From Clostridia bacterium (GTDB lineage: Bacteria; Bacillota; Clostridia; Christensenellales; Borkfalkiaceae): a stretch of DNA of 32,075 nt. Where the stretch lies: NCBI GenBank assembly GCA_017453045.1, contig JAFTKX010000042.1, forward strand, positions 1-32,075. Direction: 5' to 3'. The notes beneath the pieces are model-generated. The model made no database searches. It was given only the letters and a program-made list of their open reading frames with translations, and was not told the DNA's origin. Within the stretch, counting starts at the first letter, position 1. Every line of letters starts with the position of its first letter. A program made the translations under genes and the position numbers. This document shows positions 1-6,209 of this stretch, in pieces.

Positions 1-329
1 TTAACCGCGTTGCATCAAGTACAACGTTTGGGGCGGAAACTTATTACGGACAAGATTTTATTTACAAATCTAAAAAAGGAAAAGCATTTGTTTTCGATTT
101 ACCGTATCCTTTCCCAAATAAAAACAATAAAGAAATTTTTAAAACTGAAAAAAGTAAGTTTGAGTATTATAGCAAAATTTTACCTTTAGCTATTAAGGTA
201 ATAGATGAATTTGATTGTGATTTAAGCGCAGGAAAAATTGTTCCTGTAGTGCTTTCTGAAAAGTACACGGCTATCAGCCTTGAGCCAGGAGCAACGGTTT
301 TAGATTTATTAACTAAAATGCATGTCTAA
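1..329 (+). CDS. 3' end of an unrecognised protein (partial)
   Basis: An open frame with codons starting at base 3 runs in from the window edge and stops with TAA at 327-329, giving about 108 C-terminal residues. The peptide contains FGAETYYGQDF, then FVFDLPYPFPNK, and ends in ISLEPGATVLDLLTKMHV. I see no membrane segment and no catalytic motif that I can name. The mix looks like a soluble globular domain. It lies 84 bp upstream of the RdRP-like/peroxiredoxin frame on the same strand and may be co-transcribed with it. A link to nuclease-type proteins of mobile elements crossed my mind, but I cannot support it from this fragment. Confidence 0.7.
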   Translation, partial: NRVASSTTFGAETYYGQDFIYKSKKGKAFVFDLPYPFPNKNNKEIFKTEKSKFEYYSKILPLAIKVIDEFDCDLSAGKIVPVVLSEKYTAISLEPGATVLDLLTKMHV

Positions 330-413
330 AAGCAATAATGCTATAAATGGCACTAAATTTTAAAATTTTTAAGAAATGGATAAGGTGTCCCTAAACGTGG
401 GCGATAGGTTAAA

Positions 414-1859
414 ATGAAACAAGGGTATAGAATTATTTCAATTGAAGCGGCGGATATTTATCGGCACGAGCAAGAAAACGGCGTTAGCGTTGGGTATAAA
501 ATGCCCGAAAATAAAAGCGACGCCTATTTTCGCTTGTTCAAAGTCTATTTGGATAATTCACTTGATTTGATTGAACTTGAAAAGGCATATAAGCGCATTT
601 GCCGTAAAAAGTTTTCTTTTCAAGATAAGAGCGAAAATGAATATACCCTTGCCGTAATTAACTTAAAGTTTAACTATACGTACAAGCCCCAAGAGGGGAA
701 ACACGTAAAAATCAAAGACTTGCGCGCGCATTTTTACGAAAATGGTTTTTATTTGGACGGTATTCACTACATAAGATATAAGCGTAGCGCGGGCAGTTCG
801 AGAGAGGGTAAATGTCTTTTTATTGACGAACGTGTATATAAAGCAATGGACAAATGGAGCAGTTGTGGCTTGAAAGCGCAAACCGACCTTGCTTCGTGGG
901 AATCATACAAAGCCTTGTCTTTAAGTAGTATTAAAGGTACGGTTAATATTCCGCTTGACGGAATTTTGTTTGTCCCTGATTATAAAAGCATATTTACGGA
1001 AGAAGTAATATCCGTAGAACTTAAAGACGGAAAACTCCTAGCCGAACAAAAGCAAACGGAAATCACCAACGATATTTGGGACGGCGAAAGTTTTTTAGAC
1101 GAGAGCGTGTTTGCAGATGGTTATGCGGACAAGCATATGCTACTTCTTCGCAATAAGTTCTTTAAGTCTTGCGCGTTTAGAACGAAACTTCAAAAGTGGA
1201 TAAAAGATAAAAATATTACGCTTGACGACATCAAGAAAAGGGGATTTACGCTTGCAACTGACGTTAGGCAAATCGTAATGGTAACCACGCCTAACAGTTT
1301 GAAATATCTTAAATTTGCAGGTGGACTTACCGAAAAGAGTATGACGAAAGTGGATTTTATTAAAAAAGCTTACGAAATAATGAAAAAAAGGACTAAAAGT
1401 ATGTTAGAAGTTGGAATGAAAGCACCGGAGTTTATGTTGCCCGATAAAAATGGGAAGTTGGTTTCATTGTCTGATTTTCTCAGTAAGAAAGTGGTTTTGT
1501 ATTTTTACCCGAAGGACAATACGCCCGGTTGCACAAGACAGGCGTGCACGTTTGCGCTTAAAAATAAAGAAATCGAAAGCAAAAACGCGGTGGTTATCGG
1601 CATTAGCAAGGATAGCGTGAACTCGCACTTGAATTTTGCGACCAAATATAACTTACCGTTTGTTTTGCTTTCGGATACCGAACTTTCGGCAATTCAAGCA
1701 TACGGGGTTTGGCAAGAGAAAAAGTTGTACGGCAAAGTGAGTATGGGCGTTGTGAGAACGACATTTTTAATCGACGAGCAGGGCATTATACAAGCAGTTA
1801 TGCCCAAAGTAAAACCCGACACCAACGCCGACGAAATTTTAGCATTGTTAGGATATTGA
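414..1859 (+). CDS. Truncated RdRP-like protein fused in frame to a Bcp-type peroxiredoxin
   Basis: This is a 481-residue frame made of two unrelated parts. Residues 1 to about 310 resemble the N-terminal third of large Clostridial proteins that carry the RNA-dependent RNA polymerase-like Pfam family (PF05183). Blocks such as YKRSAGSSREGKCLFID, NDIWDGESFLDES and MLLLRNKFFKSCAF match my memory of that family, which is usually far longer. The catalytic Asp motif of the polymerase lies beyond the point where similarity ends, near SLKYLKF, so no polymerase activity is expected. Residues 330-481 form a complete peroxiredoxin with TPGCTRQAC, the peroxidatic Cys plus a resolving Cys five residues later. 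The start has only a weak TAGG-type ribosome site. It is followed after 3 bp by the MATE gene. The domain reading is from memory of the families; the fusion itself is plainly in the frame. Confidence 0.75.
   Translation: MKQGYRIISIEAADIYRHEQENGVSVGYKMPENKSDAYFRLFKVYLDNSLDLIELEKAYKRICRKKFSFQDKSENEYTLAVINLKFNYTYKPQEGKHVKIKDLRAHFYENGFYLDGIHYIRYKRSAGSSREGKCLFIDERVYKAMDKWSSCGLKAQTDLASWESYKALSLSSIKGTVNIPLDGILFVPDYKSIFTEEVISVELKDGKLLAEQKQTEITNDIWDGESFLDESVFADGYADKHMLLLRNKFFKSCAFRTKLQKWIKDKNITLDDIKKRGFTLATDVRQIVMVTTPNSLKYLKFAGGLTEKSMTKVDFIKKAYEIMKKRTKSMLEVGMKAPEFMLPDKNGKLVSLSDFLSKKVVLYFYPKDNTPGCTRQACTFALKNKEIESKNAVVIGISKDSVNSHLNFATKYNLPFVLLSDTELSAIQAYGVWQEKKLYGKVSMGVVRTTFLIDEQGIIQAVMPKVKPDTNADEILALLGY
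1401..1859 (+). CDS. bcp: Peroxiredoxin from an internal start (Bcp/PrxQ type)
   Basis: The C-terminal 152 residues of the preceding frame are a full-length thiol peroxidase of the Bcp/PrxQ type, a family usually about 150-155 residues long. An ATG at 1401 has AAAGGA at 1387-1392 with 8 bases of spacing, so independent initiation is likely. The family reduces hydrogen and organic peroxides using a peroxidatic Cys, here the Cys of TPGC. A second Cys follows five residues later (C-T-R-Q-A-C), the spacing seen in atypical two-Cys PrxQ. It would serve oxidative defence in an anaerobe. Whether cells make the short form, the fused form or both cannot be told from sequence; I favour at least some short form. 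Confidence 0.6.
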   Translation: MLEVGMKAPEFMLPDKNGKLVSLSDFLSKKVVLYFYPKDNTPGCTRQACTFALKNKEIESKNAVVIGISKDSVNSHLNFATKYNLPFVLLSDTELSAIQAYGVWQEKKLYGKVSMGVVRTTFLIDEQGIIQAVMPKVKPDTNADEILALLGY

Positions 1860-1862
1860 AAT

Positions 1863-3203
1863 ATGGCAAAAATCATCATGAATAGTATGTTTACTAAAGT
1901 TAAAATTTCATTAAGTAAAATCAACTATAAACTGTTTTTGGCGTTGTTGGTGCTGGGGTTAGTGCCGACGATTTATACAACGCTTAGAGTATTCTTTTTA
2001 GGCGAACTGCCTGGGGAATGGTCGTTTTCGATTGCAGGACAATTATCTTGGGTAAATCTTTTATATGAGATTTTGAGCGAAGCAATCGTGTTGCCTTTAT
2101 TTTTCTTTATCGGCAAAGTGTTGACAGATAAAAACGAGTTCTCCAACCGCATGCGCACGGGTTTGATTGTTTCCGTAGGCGCGTACACGGTGCTTTCCGT
2201 TTTCATAATTGCGCTTGCAAAACCGCTACTTTCGTTAATGGCAACGGATAAGTCTATTATCGACGCGTCGGCAACCTACATAAGAATAGAAAGCGTCGCA
2301 AGTATTTTCTCGCTTGCGTTCAATTTTATCATGGTTGGAATGGTAACGCTCGGCAAAGAAAAATACGTATACGTGCTTACGGCGGTAAAACTCGTTTTGT
2401 GTTTAATTGTGGACACGTTTATGGTTTCGACTTTGTCAATATCATTAAATCATGGCGTAAATGGGATAGCGTGCTCGAATATAATCGTAAACGCAATTCT
2501 TGTCGCGACGGCGATTATCTTATTAAGCAAAGAGGGTATTGCTATTTTTAAGAAAGAGAAACTCTCTTTCGGTTGGATGAAAGATTTTGTAAAAATCGGT
2601 GGGATATCGGGATTGGAATCGTTCGTTAGAAATATCGCCTATATGCTCATGATTGCGCGCATGGTGAATATGGTAGGAGAGCAGGGGACGTATTGGGTGG
2701 CGAACAACTTTATTTGGGGTTGGTTATTGCTTCCCGTATTACAACTTGGCGAACTTATCAAACGCGAAACGGCAACTGACGAAAACGCCGTGAAAAATAA
2801 TTCGCTTGGATATTTCGTTATTACGTTAGCGATTTGTTTGCTGTGGTGTATCACTATTCCGCTTTGGAAACCGTTTATGGCGCACGTGTTGAATTTTAGC
2901 GACGTGGATAAACTGTTTGAACTCGTTATGGTGTTGCTTGGATTTTATATGCTCTACGCTTTCCAAAACGTATTTGATTCTACGTTTTACGGGCTAGGTA
3001 AAACCAACTATATGTTATTTGAATCGGTTGCTACGAATTTTATTTATTACGGAACGGCGTTTATTCTTTATTTGTGTGGCGCTTGGCAACCAACGCTTAT
3101 AGGCATAGCGTTGTTATTCGGTATCGGTAATGCGTTTGATGCAATCGTATCTCTCGTGGCGTACGTGTTCTTGCTTAAGAAAATATACGAAAAGAAAGGA
3201 TAA
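1863..3203 (+). CDS. MATE-family efflux transporter
   Basis: The product is 446 residues with about 12 hydrophobic segments, the usual size and topology of multidrug and toxin extrusion (MATE) carriers, which export cationic compounds using Na+ or H+ gradients. The first helix is near residues 24-45 after a short basic N terminus, and the protein ends in a basic KKIYEKKG tail. An AGGA site at 1850-1853, inside the end of the peroxiredoxin gene, precedes the ATG by 9 bases. The 3-bp gap suggests translational coupling and a shared transcript. The substrate cannot be read from sequence. The family call rests on overall pattern rather than on one diagnostic motif. Confidence 0.8.
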   Translation: MAKIIMNSMFTKVKISLSKINYKLFLALLVLGLVPTIYTTLRVFFLGELPGEWSFSIAGQLSWVNLLYEILSEAIVLPLFFFIGKVLTDKNEFSNRMRTGLIVSVGAYTVLSVFIIALAKPLLSLMATDKSIIDASATYIRIESVASIFSLAFNFIMVGMVTLGKEKYVYVLTAVKLVLCLIVDTFMVSTLSISLNHGVNGIACSNIIVNAILVATAIILLSKEGIAIFKKEKLSFGWMKDFVKIGGISGLESFVRNIAYMLMIARMVNMVGEQGTYWVANNFIWGWLLLPVLQLGELIKRETATDENAVKNNSLGYFVITLAICLLWCITIPLWKPFMAHVLNFSDVDKLFELVMVLLGFYMLYAFQNVFDSTFYGLGKTNYMLFESVATNFIYYGTAFILYLCGAWQPTLIGIALLFGIGNAFDAIVSLVAYVFLLKKIYEKKG

Positions 3204-3286
3204 ATATACGCTTAGCGGTTTTCGCTACATACAGCCATACAATCGAAGAAAAATCATAGGTAATTATTATATAATGATATAAATTA

Positions 3287-3369
3287 CGGCTTGGCGAATT
3301 TTCGCCAAGCCGTTTTTGTTAAAAACATTTTCCAAGCCGTTTTTCTTTAAGTTTTTCCAAGCCGTTTTT
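3287..3369 (+). terminator. Terminator with one 5' arm and three possible 3' arms
   Basis: CGGCTTGGCG (3287-3296) pairs perfectly with CGCCAAGCCG (3303-3312), followed by TTTTT. The 3' core CCAAGCCG plus TTTTT recurs at 3332-3344 and again at 3357-3369. The same 5' arm could therefore pair with any of three 3' arms, each with its own U-tract. It ends the peroxiredoxin-MATE transcript and lies between convergent genes. Confidence 0.8.
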
Positions 3370-3414
3370 GTTTTTTATAGTAAAAAACTTTTTAAGTTTA
3401 AGTCAGTATTTAAA

Positions 3415-4530
3415 CTATTGCTTTTGCTTGTATTTTTCGTCTGCGCAAGATTTACCAAAGTACATCAGTTCCCATACCGCAGGGTCGCTGACGCTTTCGA
3501 CGACTGCGCCGTTTACTATTTTTTCAATAGTTGCAGTACCTTCAAAACGAAGATATCCGCCGTCAAATCCGATAAGTTTTGCCATAAAGCCGAGAGACTT
3601 TGGCAAAACGTCAACGAAACGAGTTTTATTGACGTCGCTGTGCCTATCGTATATTATTCTATATTCTTCGCCCGATTCCGTCGTGTATTCGTAAATGACT
3701 TTGTTATACACGGGCTTGCCTGTTTTTTCGTCTACGTATCTGCCTTCGGGTTTAAATTTTAAGGTATGGTTTGAATTATCTCCGAGAATTTCGTTTCCTT
3801 TTGCAAGTAAGAACACGTCGAAATCTTTATATCCGTATTTTTTCTCGCCCGTAATCCAAGCCGAAATAACCTTATAATCTCCCATTTTGGCTCTGCCCCA
3901 GTACCAATGGTGCATCAACTTGAGCATTGAAATATTACCCCAGTTGTGATCGTGGTAACCCGAACCTTCAAGGTGAAGTTTTTTGCCTCCGTCGTACGTT
4001 ACGTCTGCAACCGCCTTGCCTTCGGGGATGGCGGGAAGCCAAGCGAAGTAGCGTTCTTCGTTGTCGCCAAAGAAAATACTGCCCGTTTGAGATCTCCACG
4101 CTCTAATCGTGCCGTCAAGAGAAAGACGAGCGCTCATAGTTTTCCCTTTGAAAACTACGTCGTAGCGCTGAAGATCGCCCTGACACCAACATTCGCCGAT
4201 TTTCACGTCGCACTTGTCTTTTGCGTAATAACTTTCTTCTATCGTTGCGTATACTTCTTCTGAAAATTTCGCGCCGTCTGGCAAGGTTAGTTCGATAGTT
4301 GAAATGGGTTTTATCGGCCCGTTAACGCTTATAGGCATTTTTGAATAAAAGAATATGACGAGAATAGTTCCGTCTGGGTAATGAGAGTCGTAATACCACC
4401 ACTCGTATTCACCGCGCTTACCGTCAACGCGCGAGCCGTCTTCCCAAAGTTCTACGTTATTGCGGTTTAGCCCCATTTTTTTATAATGTAAATCGTCGTC
4501 GGGGTGTATTGATTTAAAAATTTTAGACAT
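3415..4530 (-). CDS. CrtC/AttH-type lipocalin-fold protein
   Basis: The 371-residue product carries the signature of the CrtC/AttH (carotenoid 1,2-hydratase) lipocalin-like fold: EWWYYD at residues 43-48, GYHDHNWGN at 191-199, and a following HWYWGRA block. Members include hydroxyneurosporene hydratase and the Pseudomonas AttH-like proteins. Most bacterial members have no known substrate, and no carotenoid genes are visible here, so a hydratase role should not be assumed. There is no signal peptide, which points to the cytoplasm. GGAG lies 7 bases before the ATG. A promoter sits directly upstream, so the gene looks monocistronic. It is convergent with the MATE gene. Confidence 0.75.
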   Translation of the reverse strand: MSKIFKSIHPDDDLHYKKMGLNRNNVELWEDGSRVDGKRGEYEWWYYDSHYPDGTILVIFFYSKMPISVNGPIKPISTIELTLPDGAKFSEEVYATIEESYYAKDKCDVKIGECWCQGDLQRYDVVFKGKTMSARLSLDGTIRAWRSQTGSIFFGDNEERYFAWLPAIPEGKAVADVTYDGGKKLHLEGSGYHDHNWGNISMLKLMHHWYWGRAKMGDYKVISAWITGEKKYGYKDFDVFLLAKGNEILGDNSNHTLKFKPEGRYVDEKTGKPVYNKVIYEYTTESGEEYRIIYDRHSDVNKTRFVDVLPKSLGFMAKLIGFDGGYLRFEGTATIEKIVNGAVVESVSDPAVWELMYFGKSCADEKYKQKQ

Positions 4531-4560
4531 AGTAGTCTCCGTATAATTAAAGATAAATCT

Positions 4561-4589
4561 ATTATAACAAAAAGAGTGTCATAATTCAA
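4561..4589 (-). promoter_or_regulatory. Sigma-A promoter for the CrtC/AttH-like gene
   Basis: On the minus strand TTGAAT (4584-4589) and TATAAT (4561-4566) are separated by exactly 17 bp. The start point would fall near 4554, giving a leader of about 24 bases that includes the GGAG site. Confidence 0.75.
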
Positions 4590-4647
4590 CCCGATTATTT
4601 AATAAAATCGTTAGCGTAACGCTATATGTTTTAATTTTTTCCAACTA

Positions 4648-4676
4648 TTGACAGAACTCGCAATATAGACTATAAT
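4648..4676 (+). promoter_or_regulatory. Perfect consensus sigma-A promoter for the 57-aa protein
   Basis: TTGACA (4648-4653), a 17-bp spacer, and TATAAT (4671-4676) match the consensus at all twelve positions. Transcription would start near 4683, about 33 bases ahead of the small reading frame. Confidence 0.85.
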
Positions 4677-4715
4677 GATAATAAGAAAACAAATTTTGTT
4701 TTTAAGGAGAAAATA

Positions 4716-4889
4716 ATGAAAATTTTGAAGGACCTTTTTAAAAAGAAGCAAGAAGACAAAAATGAAAACGAGTGCTGGTATAACAACATGCACGAAGAAT
4801 CGTTTAGCGCAAAAGGAGAACCCTTGGAAAATGCAGTTACGGGTACTGGGTTAGGGACTGCTTATATGTCTTCGTCTAAGGCTAATTAA
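4716..4889 (+). CDS. 57-residue small protein of unknown function
   Basis: I do not recognise this protein. A strong AAGGAG (4704-4709) precedes the ATG by 6 bases. The product has a basic amphipathic N terminus (MKILKDLFKKKQ), an acidic middle with the only Cys next to Trp (ENECWYNNMHEE), and a C-terminal part rich in Gly, Thr, Ser and Ala (VTGTGLGTAYMSSSKAN). No membrane segment is present. It has its own perfect promoter and a Rho-independent terminator 24 bp after the stop, so it is an independent and probably highly expressed unit. A leader/core layout as in modified peptides is conceivable, but no modifying enzyme lies next to it; a conserved small cytoplasmic protein is at least as likely. 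Confidence 0.7.
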   Translation: MKILKDLFKKKQEDKNENECWYNNMHEESFSAKGEPLENAVTGTGLGTAYMSSSKAN

Positions 4890-4913
4890 AAACCACAATA
4901 AAAAGATTTTAAC

Positions 4914-4937
4914 GGCTTGCCAAAGGCAAGCCTTTTT
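4914..4937 (+). terminator. Terminator of the 57-aa gene
   Basis: GGCTTGCC (4914-4921) and GGCAAGCC (4925-4932) form an 8-bp perfect stem around AAA, followed directly by TTTTT. Confidence 0.9.
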
Positions 4938-5007
4938 CATTGATTAAAACGCCGATGTCGATGGTAACGTGTTTTAAAAGTCTTTATTTTTAGGCTATGG
5001 TAAATCG

Positions 5008-5036
5008 TTGAAAAATATTATTCGTTGTGATAAAAT
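5008..5036 (+). promoter_or_regulatory. Promoter placing transcription start at the methyltransferase ATG
   Basis: TTGAAA (5008-5013) and TAAAAT (5031-5036) are 17 bp apart. The -10 box ends only 6 bases before the ATG at 5043, so the transcript should begin at or next to the start codon. No Shine-Dalgarno sequence is present, which agrees with a leaderless mRNA. Confidence 0.65.
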
Positions 5037-5042
5037 AAAATT

Positions 5043-6167
5043 ATGTTAAACGAAATTTTAAATTTACAATTTGTTAAAATTACTTTAAGTTCTCCAAAAG
5101 CAAAGGCGGAGTACGACAAAATTTCAATTCGCCCCGTTAGAATAAAAGGGAAAGACTGTTTTCAAGCCGAAAGGTTTAGCGATAATAAAGTTTTTCACTT
5201 AAACGTAGAAAAAGCCGATTTTGAAGGGTTTTTAAGCGAAATTTTACCGCTTTACGCGCAAGTTTGCGTTTTTACGGTAGGAAAAACTGTAACTTTCTTT
5301 TCGGGTAAAGGTAAAATTAAGCGTTCGGAGAGTAAAAACGACTTAAAAGGCGACGTCAATCTTTCAAATAACCGCGAAAAAGATTATATTTTAAAAGAAG
5401 GGGAAAATATCCCTGCGCTCGTCGATTTAGGCGTTTTTACCCAAGATTTTAAGGTTGTAAAGTCTAAATACGACAAGTATAGACAAATTAACCGCTTCGT
5501 TGAACTTATCGACGACGAGTGCGGAAAAATAGGAAAAGACCAAATTACGATTTTAGATTTTGGTTGTGGAAAGAGTTATTTGACCTTTATCGTATATTAT
5601 TATTTTGCCGTGATAAAGGGCAAAAAAGTCAAAATTATCGGATACGACTTAAAAAAGGACGTCGTTTTAAATTGTAACAAAATTGCGCGAAAATACGGGT
5701 ATGAAAACCTTGAATTCGTCGTTGCAGACGTTAAAAAAGACGTTTTGTACGAAGAAGAAATCGACGTCGTAATTTCACTTCACGCTTGCGATACGGCGAC
5801 CGATTACGCCCTTAATTACGCAATCAAAAAAGGGGTTAAAAATATTTTTTCCGTACCGTGTTGTCAGCACGAGATAAACCTTTCGATAAGTAAGGGCGGA
5901 GATATGGACTCTTTACTTAAATACGGAATTATAAAAGAGAGGGTTTCGGCTCTCCTTACCGATAGCATAAGAGCGATGATTTTGGAAGATATGGGCTATA
6001 AAGTTGACGTTATAGAGTTTGTAGACCTTGCGCACTCGCCCAAAAACCTTATGATAAGAGCAAAAAAGACAAGGGGAGAAAAGCGAGTAAACGCCCCCGA
6101 AATTGAAAGATTACAATCTTTATACGGGTTTAAACAAACGTTATACGAACTTGCGTATAAAGACTAA
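5043..6167 (+). CDS. Class I SAM-dependent methyltransferase
   Basis: The 374-residue product has a Rossmann-type methyltransferase domain from about residue 135. The SAM-binding motif I is ILDFGCGKSYL, beginning at residue 170, followed by an acidic strand end (IIGYDLKKD), then VVISLHACDTATDYAL and SVPCCQHEI. This arrangement resembles the METTL25/PF13679 class whose substrates in bacteria are mostly undefined. The N-terminal 130 residues probably form a substrate-binding domain. The start at 5043 fits the family's usual beginning, although no ribosome-binding site precedes it; the promoter implies leaderless translation. The rhamnosidase gene follows after 42 bp on the same strand. The substrate, RNA or small molecule, cannot be decided. 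Confidence 0.85.
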   Translation: MLNEILNLQFVKITLSSPKAKAEYDKISIRPVRIKGKDCFQAERFSDNKVFHLNVEKADFEGFLSEILPLYAQVCVFTVGKTVTFFSGKGKIKRSESKNDLKGDVNLSNNREKDYILKEGENIPALVDLGVFTQDFKVVKSKYDKYRQINRFVELIDDECGKIGKDQITILDFGCGKSYLTFIVYYYFAVIKGKKVKIIGYDLKKDVVLNCNKIARKYGYENLEFVVADVKKDVLYEEEIDVVISLHACDTATDYALNYAIKKGVKNIFSVPCCQHEINLSISKGGDMDSLLKYGIIKERVSALLTDSIRAMILEDMGYKVDVIEFVDLAHSPKNLMIRAKKTRGEKRVNAPEIERLQSLYGFKQTLYELAYKD

Positions 6168-6209
6168 AAGTTAGGCTATAAGCCGTTTGTTACGGCTAAA
6201 GGGGGAAAT

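Noticed and set aside
3316..4263. Plus-strand frames opposite the CrtC/AttH-like gene
   Set aside because: They are shadows of a well-supported minus-strand gene with clear family motifs, promoter and ribosome site.
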